DNA of 64,000 nucleotides from Subtercola frigoramans (GTDB taxonomy: Bacteria; Actinomycetota; Actinomycetes; Actinomycetales; Microbacteriaceae): contig NZ_JAFBBU010000001.1 of assembly GCF_016907385.1 (NCBI RefSeq), forward strand, positions 930,001-994,000. Reading direction: 5' to 3'. Both the position numbers and the translations under genes were made by a program. Below the pieces are notes generated by a model. That model saw only the letters and a program-made list of their open reading frames with translations, made no database searches and was not told the DNA's origin. Positions 8,688-16,368 of this stretch are shown here, piece after piece. The number at the start of each line of letters is the position of its first letter. Position 1 is the first letter of the stretch.

Positions 8688-9587
8688 TCAGCAGTGCTCG
8701 TAGATGTGCTTCGGGTCGCCGGCCGGGGTGAGGGCGCGATCGCGGAGCATCGTCGAAGCGGGCCGATCGGCGCTGGCGCAGACCGTGCTGAACGAACTCG
8801 ACAGTGTGTCGGCGTATTCGACGTCGATCACTCGGTGCCCGTATGCGGCGGCATATGCGGCGCACTCGCTGAATTGGAAGCACTCTTCGGCGATCGCGAA
8901 ATCGAAACCGACCGACGTCGCCCCGACACGGGCGAGGTCGGGTGCGTTCTTCTGGGCTGCCGCCAAGCCGGAGGAATGGGCACTGGTGACCAGGGTGGTC
9001 GCGAACCCCACAGCCTCAGCCGAGGTGAATGCTCCATCAGAGCGGGTGAATGAATCGAAGTTGTCGAACTCGACCGCAGCGAATCCTGCTGCCGCGCAGC
9101 GTTGGATCGTCGGCGTGAGGCGTTCGACGATCTGTGTCTGCTTGGCGGTCGTCGAGATGTCGAGGATGTGCTCGTCGGGCCAGTTCGGGTCGGTGATGGG
9201 CTCTCCCGCTGTGGTTGTCACGAGGAGCTCGGTCGGCCAGTCGGCTCCGGGTTGCGTCTGGAATCCGTTCACGTAGCAGATCGAGTAGAGGCCGGGTGCG
9301 GGCTCGGCGCTGCTGTCGCGGGTGACGACGGTCACGCCAGCGTCGGGTGGGTAGGCTCCGCCGAGCTGGTAGTCCGCGACGGCCCCCAGAGGCGGCAGGG
9401 GTCGCTGCCCTGGTGTTGCAGCTGCAGTGGACGGACCAGCCTGGGCAGGGATCGGAGTCGCGGAGGGGGGCGCTGGTGGGGTCACCGCCGGGCTGGCCCC
9501 CGTGCATCCGGAAACCATCGCCACCGACGCCATTACCAGGGCCATGGTGGCCGAGCGGGCACTCGTCGTCTGAACACGTGGCGTCAT
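8688..9587 (-). CDS. Lipoprotein, glycoside hydrolase family 114-like (endo-alpha-1,4-polygalactosaminidase)
   Basis: This 299-aa protein has a lipoprotein signal peptide with lipobox VSGC (Cys28), then a Pro/Ala/Thr-rich linker to about residue 65 and a GH114-type TIM-barrel domain. Family marks are VADYQLGGAYPP, LYSICYVNGF, GFAAVEFDNFDSF, AAQKNAPDLA and FAIAEECFQFSEC. GH114 enzymes cleave alpha-1,4-galactosamine polymers in exopolysaccharide; the actual substrate is inferred. It is anchored on the outer face of the membrane. ATG9587 has the leaderless signal TACGCT six bases upstream. Confidence 0.8.
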   Translation of the reverse strand: MTPRVQTTSARSATMALVMASVAMVSGCTGASPAVTPPAPPSATPIPAQAGPSTAAATPGQRPLPPLGAVADYQLGGAYPPDAGVTVVTRDSSAEPAPGLYSICYVNGFQTQPGADWPTELLVTTTAGEPITDPNWPDEHILDISTTAKQTQIVERLTPTIQRCAAAGFAAVEFDNFDSFTRSDGAFTSAEAVGFATTLVTSAHSSGLAAAQKNAPDLARVGATSVGFDFAIAEECFQFSECAAYAAAYGHRVIDVEYADTLSSSFSTVCASADRPASTMLRDRALTPAGDPKHIYEHC

Positions 9588-9593
9588 GTGTCG

Positions 9594-9599
9594 AGCGTA
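9594..9599 (-). promoter_or_regulatory. -10 box of leaderless GH114-like gene
   Basis: TACGCT on the minus strand lies exactly six bases before ATG9587. Confidence 0.55.
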
Positions 9600-9654
9600 C
9601 GGCAGCAGTGCGCGGGCGCATCCGGTTCAGTCGGCGCGCGCGGCTTCGGTCGCG

Positions 9655-10266
9655 TCAGCTCTCGGGCCCGGGCGAGCCAGCCGCATCCTGCTGGTCAACG
9701 TCGAGCATCACCTCGTTGTGGCGCAGGAACGCCGGCAGGAAGGGCGGATCGAATCGGGCGAACCTCGGTTGCCCGGTCGAGGTGAGGCCGACTACGGCGA
9801 GGGCCGACCTCAGCTGTTCGAGGTGTTTCAGGTAGCTCTCTTCGGTCCAACGCCCGCGGTACCGGATTGCAGCAACCCGGCTCTCCGGCACTGCACGGAG
9901 CTGCACGCGGGGGTTTGTCGGGCGCGGGGCTGTCTCGAAGGTGAAGTCTGCAGGCAGCACGAAGGCGACCCTGAAGCCGCTTTGTTCGGCGTCACCCGGC
10001 CTCGCGGAAGCGGATTGTTGCACCACCGGCGCGGTCATCGCGATGCGTGACGAGACACCGGCCTGCACCACGGGTGCCGTCATCGACACCTTCGAATTCG
10101 AAACGTTCTCACCGCCGATGTAGGCGAAGAGGTACCTGAACGCCTTGTTGCCCGCGTCTTCGAAGGGCGCATCGACGATCGCCTCAGCCAGGAGATGGCC
10201 GGGGTACCGGCGAAGTTCGAAGTCGTCGTAGCTGTAAAGCACGTCGTACGGCTGTTGCTCGGTCAT
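9655..10266 (-). CDS. SOUL heme-binding family protein
   Basis: This 203-aa protein matches the SOUL/HBP family: YDVLYSYDDFELRRYPGHLLAE at the start, F-R-Y-L-F-A-Y-I-G-G-E-N in the first third, two SMTAPVV/AMTAPVV repeats, and FVLPADFTFETAPRP. Family members bind heme or related tetrapyrroles; in bacteria the role is poorly known. It has no signal peptide, so it is cytosolic. ATG10266 carries a leaderless signal (TAGTTT, six bases upstream), and the gene appears monocistronic. Confidence 0.85.
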   Translation of the reverse strand: MTEQQPYDVLYSYDDFELRRYPGHLLAEAIVDAPFEDAGNKAFRYLFAYIGGENVSNSKVSMTAPVVQAGVSSRIAMTAPVVQQSASARPGDAEQSGFRVAFVLPADFTFETAPRPTNPRVQLRAVPESRVAAIRYRGRWTEESYLKHLEQLRSALAVVGLTSTGQPRFARFDPPFLPAFLRHNEVMLDVDQQDAAGSPGPES

Positions 10267-10272
10267 TGCCCC

Positions 10273-10278
10273 AAACTA
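10273..10278 (-). promoter_or_regulatory. -10 box of leaderless SOUL gene
   Basis: TAGTTT on the minus strand is six bases before ATG10266. Confidence 0.5.
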
Positions 10279-10355
10279 CTCCCGCGGCCTGAGTTGCAGG
10301 GGCCACACCGATGAGTACAGTGGCGATCATCCACAGCTGGTCGGCGCAGGCCTCG

Positions 10356-10637
10356 CTACTCGCCGCGGTTGCGACTCAACTCGTAGATGCGCACGAGCTC
10401 GTCGATCGCCGTGTCTCGGGTCTCGCCGCCCTCGTCGAACATCTCGGTGACATGGGTCTTCAGGTGGTTCTCGACCATCAGCTTGTTGAGGGAGCCGAGT
10501 GACTTCTGAATGGCCAACGACTGCGTGATGATGTCGACGCAGTAGTCCTCGTTCTCGATGGCCTTGCTGAGCCCCCGCATCTGCCCCTCGAGGATGCGCG
10601 CGCGGTGCAGGGCACGTTTCTTGATGTCGTCGATCAC
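10356..10637 (-). CDS. Metal- or formaldehyde-sensing regulator, CsoR/RcnR/FrmR family
   Basis: This 93-aa all-helical repressor has the family body plan (KKRALHRARILEGQMRGL, then EDYCVDIITQ). The sensor positions are Cys33, His58 and His62. The second histidine, where CsoR proteins have cysteine, matches the C-H-H set of RcnR and FrmR better than the copper-type C-H-C. A nickel/cobalt or formaldehyde signal is therefore more likely than copper. No efflux or dehydrogenase partner is adjacent; the neighbouring PfkB gene belongs to another unit. GTG10637 has TATTCT six bases upstream, consistent with leaderless expression. Confidence 0.85.
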   Translation of the reverse strand: MIDDIKKRALHRARILEGQMRGLSKAIENEDYCVDIITQSLAIQKSLGSLNKLMVENHLKTHVTEMFDEGGETRDTAIDELVRIYELSRNRGE

Positions 10638-10643
10638 CCCTCA

Positions 10644-10649
10644 AGAATA
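10644..10649 (-). promoter_or_regulatory. -10 box of leaderless CsoR-family gene
   Basis: TATTCT on the minus strand lies six bases before GTG10637. The intervening GAGGG would be too close to the start to act as a normal ribosome site. Confidence 0.5.
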
Positions 10650-10682
10650 CGATGGCGCCTGTCGCTGTGTTGCGTCAGGAAT

Positions 10683-11582
10683 CTAAGCTAACTCGTCACT
10701 ACGGGGGATCGATTCGGCGGCACCCTCGCGGGTCACGGCAATTGAGGCGGCGCGTGTCGCGCGGTCCAGGGCGGCGAAGATTGGCATCTTTTCGGCTAGC
10801 GCGCTGGCGAGGTAGCCGGCGAACGTGTCGCCCGCTCCTGTCGTGTCGACGGGCTGTACTCGGGGAGCATGACATTCGATCCGCCCCTGCGAGTTCACCG
10901 CAATCGCGCCCCTCTCGCCGAGGGTGCAGACAACCGTGCAGTCGAATCTCTCGGAAAGAATGGCTGCCATTGCTGAAGGCTCCTCTTGGAATTCGCTTCC
11001 CGTTGACCGCATGACAGTCCTGAGTTCACCTTCATTGACAATCAACAGATCCACGTCGTGGATGAGATCGTCGATGTCCGGCGGCGCTGGCGCCACATTC
11101 AAAATCACCACTGCACCCTGCCGCCGCGCAGACCGGGCCGCGGATATGACGACCGATCGTGGGATCTCCATTTGAAGAAGCAACACTGACCCTGGTTCCA
11201 TGGAGGACATGGCCACACTGACGTGAACCTCTGGGAGTGCTGCGTTTGCTCCCGGATCCACCATGATCGAGTTCTCCCCGGCGCTGTTAACAATGACAAC
11301 CGCAACACCCGTCGGAGTCTGCGTGGCTAGTACACCCGATCTGTCGATTCCGACAGCATCAAAGAGGTTGAGCATCCTCCGCCCGTCACTATCATCTCCA
11401 ACAGCCCCGATCATGCGAACGGCCGAACCTGCCAGTCGTGCGGCAACCGCTTGGTTTGCGCCTTTGCCTCCCGGGCCCGTCGAGCGCATCCCACAAAGGA
11501 CTGTCTCTCCGGGTGCAGGAAAGCTCTCAACGGAAATGCGTTGATCGACATTGATACTCCCAACGACGACGATCTCGCCCAT
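10683..11582 (-). CDS. PfkB family sugar kinase, ribokinase-like
   Basis: This 299-aa PfkB kinase has the substrate motif GPGGKGANQAVAA at 36-48, the N-x-E-G-E metal motif at 183-187, and the anion-hole and catalytic motif DTTGAGDTF at 246-254 (Asp252 the base). These closely follow ribokinases, which phosphorylate a sugar at the primary hydroxyl using ATP; the real substrate depends on the operon. It is the last gene of the LacI-controlled unit, separated from the RraA-like gene by a strong hairpin. GGGAAGGGAG precedes ATG11582. Beside a CUT1 transporter and an RpiB-like isomerase, a pentose or a related polyol or acid is plausible. Confidence 0.85.
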   Translation of the reverse strand: MGEIVVVGSINVDQRISVESFPAPGETVLCGMRSTGPGGKGANQAVAARLAGSAVRMIGAVGDDSDGRRMLNLFDAVGIDRSGVLATQTPTGVAVVIVNSAGENSIMVDPGANAALPEVHVSVAMSSMEPGSVLLLQMEIPRSVVISAARSARRQGAVVILNVAPAPPDIDDLIHDVDLLIVNEGELRTVMRSTGSEFQEEPSAMAAILSERFDCTVVCTLGERGAIAVNSQGRIECHAPRVQPVDTTGAGDTFAGYLASALAEKMPIFAALDRATRAASIAVTREGAAESIPRSDELA

Positions 11583-11595
11583 CAGGCTCCCTTCC

Positions 11596-11630
11596 CTGTA
11601 GGGCCCTCGCGAGGAGCAAGGGCCCTACAG
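11596..11630 (-). other. Perfect 12-bp intercistronic hairpin before the PfkB kinase
   Basis: CTGTAGGGCCCT (11596-11607) is the exact reverse complement of 11619-11630, with an 11-base loop. In the operon transcript it sits between the RraA-like stop and the kinase ribosome site, ending 13 bases before ATG11582. There is no U run on the minus strand, so it looks more like an mRNA-stability or partial-attenuation element than a simple terminator. Confidence 0.7.
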
Positions 11631-11700
11631 TTCTTTCGGTCGTATTTTTCGCGAGCGTGCCGTCGAGTCTTCGCGATCGACCTGCGATCGATGGAGGCTA

Positions 11701-12477
11701 CTACGCCCGGCGAAGCACCTTATCGATGTCTTCGGCCGTCGGCGCATAGGGATGTTTGGGAACATCGAATTGCGACTCAGTGCTGCTGTTTCGTGGAATG
11801 CCCAGGCGATCGAAGAGAATTCCTCTCGCGATTCGGTCCTGCTCGCTCTCCTGGATTGCATACTTGAGAACGTCATCGATCACGTCGACGGGCACGACAA
11901 TGGCCCCATCTCCGTCGGCGACGATGAGATCTCCTGGCTTGACGAGTTGACCACCGATTTCAACTGGAATGCTGTGTCCACCCCATTCGACCCGGCCTTG
12001 ATACATGGGCTGTACTACCCAGCGCGACCAGATCGGCAGATGTTTGGACTCGAGTGTCTCATCCGTGTCACGAGCGCCACCGTTTGTGACCACGCCCTTA
12101 GCGCCGAGGGCGGCCCACATCATGGAATCCATCGAACCGACTGCCGGTGTCGCAGTATTGCAGGTGTCGATGACGAGAAAGGTCTCATCGTCGATCAGTG
12201 TCGACATGTCATTTTCGAAGACCTGGCCATACCAGTAGTCGTATGCCCATTTTGTATATTCATCCGGTGACATCGTGGGCACCACCTGCTGCGTTGGAAT
12301 GTGACGCATAGTGTGCGCAAAGCCAGCTGCCTTGGTTCTCCAGAGTGGTCGGATTTCTGGCGAGATCGTTCCGAAATGGTGCAGACCAACCCAGTCGAGC
12401 CCGTCACGGATATCAGTCACTCGCAGTTTCGATGCAATATCGAGGATTTCTTTCTTACGTGCGCTTTCGAGCGCCAT
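11701..12477 (-). CDS. RraA-like family protein (4-hydroxy-4-methyl-2-oxoglutarate aldolase fold)
   Basis: This 258-aa protein belongs to the RraA/HMG-CHA aldolase family. The signature GAKGVVTNGGARDTDE at 125-140 gives the conserved Arg136-Asp137, which in the aldolases bind pyruvate and metal; PGDLIVADGDGAIVVP follows. It is 30-50 residues longer than usual, with an insertion at about 58-95 rich in aromatics. In this operon it may cleave or decarboxylate an oxo-acid made from the imported sugar, but the reaction is not assignable. GAAAGG is seven bases before ATG12477. The gene sits between the RpiB-like and kinase genes. Confidence 0.75.
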   Translation of the reverse strand: MALESARKKEILDIASKLRVTDIRDGLDWVGLHHFGTISPEIRPLWRTKAAGFAHTMRHIPTQQVVPTMSPDEYTKWAYDYWYGQVFENDMSTLIDDETFLVIDTCNTATPAVGSMDSMMWAALGAKGVVTNGGARDTDETLESKHLPIWSRWVVQPMYQGRVEWGGHSIPVEIGGQLVKPGDLIVADGDGAIVVPVDVIDDVLKYAIQESEQDRIARGILFDRLGIPRNSSTESQFDVPKHPYAPTAEDIDKVLRRA

Positions 12478-12518
12478 GTTCTAGCCTTTCGTTGGTGAGT
12501 AGCGCCGCGCGACGCTCG

Positions 12519-12550
12519 TTCAGTTCAGTTCAGTTCAGTTCAGTTCAGTT
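12519..12550. repeat. Six tandem copies of the pentamer CAGTT across the rpiB stop codon
   Basis: Bases 12521-12550 are six exact copies of CAGTT, preceded by TT. The array contains the stop codon and last codons of the RpiB-like gene and the first part of the spacer to the RraA-like gene. Because unit length 5 and codon length 3 are coprime, every reading frame meets TGA within fifteen bases of the array, so copy-number change would barely alter the protein. Confidence 0.9.
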
Positions 12551-13035
12551 CGGTCGGCAGGCTCCTTTCGTCCGTTGAGAGCCGGGTTGGAGGAGTCCGC
12601 CTCCAGCTCGGTGATCTGAGCGACGCGCCGGCGAACATCTTCTGTGTCGTCGAATCGTGCGCCAAGAAATGCGTCGAGCACATCCGCGGCGATGCGCTCT
12701 CCGATGATCCATGCGCCAAGGCAGGCAACATTCACGTCATCGTGTTCGACGCTCTGGCGTGCGGCGAACGTGTCGTGGATGACCGCAGCACGAATGCCGC
12801 GGACCTTATTGGCCGCGATCGATGCGCCGACGCCACTACCGCACACCAGGATCCCCCGGTCGACGTCGTGGGAGACGACCAAGGATGTGACGCTCTGGGT
12901 CATGACAGGGAAATCGACAGGTTCATCGTTCTGTGTGCCCACATCGACAACATGGTGCCCGGCAGCACGAAGGTGTTGGAGAACGAACGGTTTGAGAATA
13001 AAACCAGCGTGGTCATTCGAGAGAGCGATCTTCAT
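12535..13035 (-). CDS. RpiB/LacA/LacB family sugar-phosphate isomerase
   Basis: This 166-aa protein matches the RpiB family: NDHAGFILKPFVLQHL start, catalytic Cys65 in LVCGSGVGASIAANKV, His98 in SVEHDDVNVACLGA and a C-terminal FDDTEDVRRRVAQI helix. Known members interconvert ribose-5-phosphate and ribulose-5-phosphate, allose-6-phosphate, galactose-6-phosphate or tetrulose phosphates. The usual HNDAN is HDDVN here, which leaves the substrate open. ATG13035 starts four bases after the permease stop with a strong site (GAAGGGATAAGGG), so translation is coupled. The last residues are encoded by the CAGTT array. Confidence 0.8.
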   Translation of the reverse strand: MKIALSNDHAGFILKPFVLQHLRAAGHHVVDVGTQNDEPVDFPVMTQSVTSLVVSHDVDRGILVCGSGVGASIAANKVRGIRAAVIHDTFAARQSVEHDDVNVACLGAWIIGERIAADVLDAFLGARFDDTEDVRRRVAQITELEADSSNPALNGRKEPADRTELN

Positions 13036-13039
13036 GCCC

Positions 13040-13945
13040 TTATCCCTTCAATCCGGAAGTCGCAATGCCCTCAACAAGGAGCCGCTGCGCGGCAACGAAC
13101 ACGCCGAGAACCGGGAGCAGTGAAACGAGCGACATTGCAAAGAGAGCGCCGAACGATGACCCAGAAGTCGTATCGATGAATGCCCGTAGCGCGAGTGGCA
13201 CGGTGTAAAGATTGGTGTTCGTCAGATAGATGAGCGGTGTGAAGAAGTCATTCCAGCTGTAGATGAAACTGAAGATCGCTGCAGTCGCGAGAGCCGGTTT
13301 GGAAAGCGGGAGAATTATGCGCAGGAAGATGCGGATGTGGCCGCACCCATCCAGACGCGCCGCTTCGTCCAGTTCTTTTGGTATGGCTCGGAAGAACTGT
13401 GTGAGCAGAAAGACAAAGAAGGCATCTGTCGCGAGCATCTTAGGGATGATGAAGGGGAGATACGTGTCGATCCAGCCGAGTTCGCGGAACATGATGTACT
13501 GCGGCACTAGCAAGACGTGATGGGGCAGCATGAGGGTGCCAAGCATCAGCGCAAATAGAACACCCTTGAAGCGGAACTGTATTCTTGCGAAGGCATATGC
13601 CGTGATCGAGCAGGCCACCACATTCCCGATCACACACAACAGGGCAACCAGAAGCGAGTTCAACAGGAACCGCCAGAACGGCACGCCGGCAATGCCCTTC
13701 CATCCTTCGGTGTACCCGCCGAGCGTGAAGTTGGTCCCGGGCCAGAGACCGGGATCGCTGATGGCGCTGTCGTTCCGGAACGATGCGCTCATCATCCACA
13801 GGAGTGGGTAGAACATGACCGCTGCCATGCCTATGAGGAGCAGGTGACGATACAGCTGCCCTTTCGCCGCCGAGCTTGACACGCTGCGCTGACTCGACAC
13901 TCGATTTGCGTGCTGCTCGTTCTTTTTCAGGTACATGACGCTCAT
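13040..13945 (-). CDS. Carbohydrate ABC transporter permease, MalG-type (CUT1)
   Basis: This 301-aa inner-membrane protein has about six transmembrane segments. The EAA loop DEAARLDGCGHIRIFLRIILPLSKPALA (in part E-A-A-x3-G) at about 200-228 contacts the ATPase. The segment order and the C-terminal VEGIATSGLKG ending match MalG/AraQ-type permeases. It pairs with the MalF-type permease, whose stop overlaps its start by four bases. No ATPase gene is in the operon, so it probably shares a general MsmX/MsiK-like ATPase encoded elsewhere. Confidence 0.9.
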   Translation of the reverse strand: MSVMYLKKNEQHANRVSSQRSVSSSAAKGQLYRHLLLIGMAAVMFYPLLWMMSASFRNDSAISDPGLWPGTNFTLGGYTEGWKGIAGVPFWRFLLNSLLVALLCVIGNVVACSITAYAFARIQFRFKGVLFALMLGTLMLPHHVLLVPQYIMFRELGWIDTYLPFIIPKMLATDAFFVFLLTQFFRAIPKELDEAARLDGCGHIRIFLRIILPLSKPALATAAIFSFIYSWNDFFTPLIYLTNTNLYTVPLALRAFIDTTSGSSFGALFAMSLVSLLPVLGVFVAAQRLLVEGIATSGLKG

Positions 13946-14901
13946 GACTCATCTCCGTAATGGACGATCCGGCGGCTCAAGGCAAAGAGTCCGCCTGCCG
14001 CGATTCCAACGATCACGAGCAGTACCCAGCCCAGAGCAGACGCGTAGCCCATGTCGAAATCGACAAACCCCTTTTGGTAGAGGTAGAGAGTGTAGAAAAG
14101 GGTGGAATCTGCAGGCCCTCCGGTGCCATTGCTCACGATGTAGGCGGTGTTGAACGCCTGGAACGCGCCGACGACGTTCATCAGGACGTTGAAGAAGATG
14201 ATCGGGCTCAACAGCGGGAGCGTGACGGAGAAGAATCTCCGAATGGGCCCGGCACCGTCCATGATCGCCGCTTCGCGCATCTCGCCTGGTATCTGTTTGA
14301 GACCGGCGAGATAGATGATCATCGCTGAACCAAATTGCCAGACGTTCAAGACGATCAGCGTGTACAGTGCGGTGTCAGGTTCTCCGATCCACGAGAACGT
14401 CGTGTCGACGCCGATCGCACCAAGTGCATTGTTCAGTAACCCATTGCCCTGGAACAGGAACCGCCAGAGTATGGCGATTGCGACGCTCCCGCCGATGAGC
14501 GAGGGAACGTAGAAGATCGCCCGGTATGCCCCGAGACCTCGAATTCTATTTGTCAGCATCGTGGCCAGCGAGAGTGCGAAGACCTGAACGATCGGTACCG
14601 AGATGACCAGATATGTGAGCGTGACTCGCAGGGACTCCCAGAACCGAGGATCTTCGGTGAACATCCGTTGGTAATTGTCGGTTCCGATCCATGCCGGAGT
14701 TCCGAGTACCGAGTAGTCGGTGAACGACAGGTACAAACTGGCAAGCACAGGGCCACCGATGATGAAGACGAACCCGATGATCCATGGAGTCATGAAGGCG
14801 TACCCGGCAAGGTTGTCGCGCCTGCCGATTCTCCTTCGGCTCTGAGCTTGTTTGCCCGATGGCGTGGGTGTGATGAGCGTTTGTTCGAGTTCGAGTGTCA
14901 T
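13942..14901 (-). CDS. Carbohydrate ABC transporter permease, MalF-type (CUT1)
   Basis: This 319-aa inner-membrane protein has about six transmembrane segments after a basic cytosolic N terminus (QAQSRRRIGRRDNLAGYAFM). The EAA loop is seen as PGEMREAAIMDGAGPIRRF at about 220-240. It forms the heterodimeric channel with the MalG-type partner, which it overlaps by an ATGA. Its start is 14 bases after the stop of the binding-protein gene. LYLSFTDYSVLGTPAWIG near the N terminus is typical of oligosaccharide or sugar CUT1 permeases; the substrate is unknown. Confidence 0.9.
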   Translation of the reverse strand: MTLELEQTLITPTPSGKQAQSRRRIGRRDNLAGYAFMTPWIIGFVFIIGGPVLASLYLSFTDYSVLGTPAWIGTDNYQRMFTEDPRFWESLRVTLTYLVISVPIVQVFALSLATMLTNRIRGLGAYRAIFYVPSLIGGSVAIAILWRFLFQGNGLLNNALGAIGVDTTFSWIGEPDTALYTLIVLNVWQFGSAMIIYLAGLKQIPGEMREAAIMDGAGPIRRFFSVTLPLLSPIIFFNVLMNVVGAFQAFNTAYIVSNGTGGPADSTLFYTLYLYQKGFVDFDMGYASALGWVLLVIVGIAAGGLFALSRRIVHYGDES

Positions 14902-14915
14902 GAGAGGCTCGCCCG

Positions 14916-16223
14916 CTACTTGAGCGCGTCTGACGCTGCTGTGAAGAACTGGTCGACTGCCTCATTCACAGACGATCGCCCGAAGGCAACGTCCTGATAG
15001 ACACGACTGAGCTCGGAGGTCAGCGTGCTGAGGCCGGCCGGGTACGTTGTCGTGGTGAGGTCGCCAGCTTCGGTGAGCTTCTTCAGAATAGTCACATTCT
15101 GCTTGACCCCCGCGGGAGTGCCTGGGTCGGCGACAAGTGCGTCCTGAGCCTTGGTATTCGTGAGAATCCCGTTGTCTGACTGGAAGGCAACGCCGGCGCT
15201 TGTGTCATTGGCAAAGAAGTTCGCGAAGGATGCTGCCGTGGCGACGTTGTTGCAACTATTGGGGATAGAGATCCCGTTGACGCCGACGACGTTGGCTGAT
15301 TTCCCCTCGTCTTTGGGTATGTTCACTTCGGCAACTGTCGTCTGGGCGCCTGCCCCATTGAGCGTCTTCTCCGTGGTGTAGAGCTGAGGAATGTCTCGAG
15401 TGCCGACGGCAGCGACCCCGGTGGCAAGCGGAGTGAGTTCGAGGGCCCCGACTTGATCGGGAATCATGGAGGCTGGCACTGTCACGCCATCTTTGGACAG
15501 ATCGACCCAGAATTGGAACCACTCTTGCAGGAGCGCCTTGTCGAACCCGAGCTGCTTTCCGTCGAACATCTTCTGCCCGTGGCCTATCACCCACGACGTC
15601 AGACTGAACATGTTTGATGCCTCGATCTCCGAGGCCCATTTTCCATCGGGGAGACCAGATTGAACACTTCGCAGCCATGCGCCGTACTGCTCCCACGTCA
15701 TTGTGTCCGTCGGCGGCTGTGCTCCAGCTTCCCGGATCATCTGGGTGTTGTAAGCCAGGAGTCGCACGAAGGTGCCAGTTGGCAGGATGTACTGTTTGCC
15801 GTCGATCTGGCCAGCAGCCATGACGTCTTTCGGAATGTCCGTCGTGTCGATCTGGCCGCCCGAAATCAGGTCGTCGAGAGGCCGCAGGACATTCTTTTGC
15901 GCATAGGGAGCGACGAAGGTACTCTGCGTGCCGACAGCACAGCTCAGGCCGCCCCCAGCCGCACGGACGGTGAATCGCTCAACGTATGACGTGTAGTCAG
16001 CAACGTCACCGGTGATGGTCGTTCCAGGATGAGCTTTACCAAAGAGCTCGATGACCGTGTTGACTTTGTCGGCGCGGGCAGGGCTTCCCCAGAACGAATA
16101 ACTGATCGAGCCACCGACGGTGCCCGACGGGTTGCTGGCTCCTGCGCTGCCGCAGGCCGAAAGCATGAGTGCAGCGGCCACCATTGCGGTGACGGTGATG
16201 ATCTTCCGAGTGGAATGGGCCAC
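14916..16223 (-). CDS. Extracellular solute-binding lipoprotein, family 1 (sugar ABC transporter)
   Basis: This 435-aa lipoprotein begins with a basic n-region, a hydrophobic stretch and lipobox LSAC followed by GSAGASN. The mature part has the family-1 binding-protein fold: SYSFWGSPARADKVNTVIELF near the start, WEQYGAWLRS in the middle and a C-terminal ELSRVYQDVAFGRSSVNEAVDQF. It captures the sugar outside the membrane for the two permeases. GTG16223 has the strong site GAGGAG seven bases upstream, whereas the in-frame ATG 18 bases earlier lacks one. It is the first gene of the LacI-regulated operon. Confidence 0.9.
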   Translation of the reverse strand: MAHSTRKIITVTAMVAAALMLSACGSAGASNPSGTVGGSISYSFWGSPARADKVNTVIELFGKAHPGTTITGDVADYTSYVERFTVRAAGGGLSCAVGTQSTFVAPYAQKNVLRPLDDLISGGQIDTTDIPKDVMAAGQIDGKQYILPTGTFVRLLAYNTQMIREAGAQPPTDTMTWEQYGAWLRSVQSGLPDGKWASEIEASNMFSLTSWVIGHGQKMFDGKQLGFDKALLQEWFQFWVDLSKDGVTVPASMIPDQVGALELTPLATGVAAVGTRDIPQLYTTEKTLNGAGAQTTVAEVNIPKDEGKSANVVGVNGISIPNSCNNVATAASFANFFANDTSAGVAFQSDNGILTNTKAQDALVADPGTPAGVKQNVTILKKLTEAGDLTTTTYPAGLSTLTSELSRVYQDVAFGRSSVNEAVDQFFTAASDALK

Positions 16224-16314
16224 GGTATTACTCCTCGTCATTGAGAGAGCACCGTCGAGCTCTGTCGGCGGTGTTGGGGGTGGGTGCAACCCAAGTTTCC
16301 TTCGGCGCATAACT

Positions 16315-16343
16315 AGTATCTACGCGCGTAGATAGTTGCACAA
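16315..16343 (-). promoter_or_regulatory. Promoter of the LacI-regulated sugar operon
   Basis: On the minus strand, -35 TTGTGC (16338-16343), a 17-base spacer and -10 GATACT (16315-16320) lie about 92 bases before GTG16223. The operator palindrome fills the spacer and enters the -10 box, so a bound repressor would block RNA polymerase. Confidence 0.6.
16317..16334. promoter_or_regulatory. Perfect 18-bp LacI-family operator
   Basis: TATCTACGCGCGTAGATA is a perfect palindrome with a central CG, the hallmark of LacI/PurR-type operators. It lies between the LacI-family gene and the binding-protein gene. Confidence 0.75.
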
Positions 16344-16368
16344 GGGGCTAAAAATAGAAACCTGTTGA

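Noticed and set aside
12519..12550. CAGTT array as a phase-variation switch
   Set aside because: It is at the very 3' end of the gene and every frame stops within the array, so it cannot turn the protein on or off. At most it alters spacing to the next gene.
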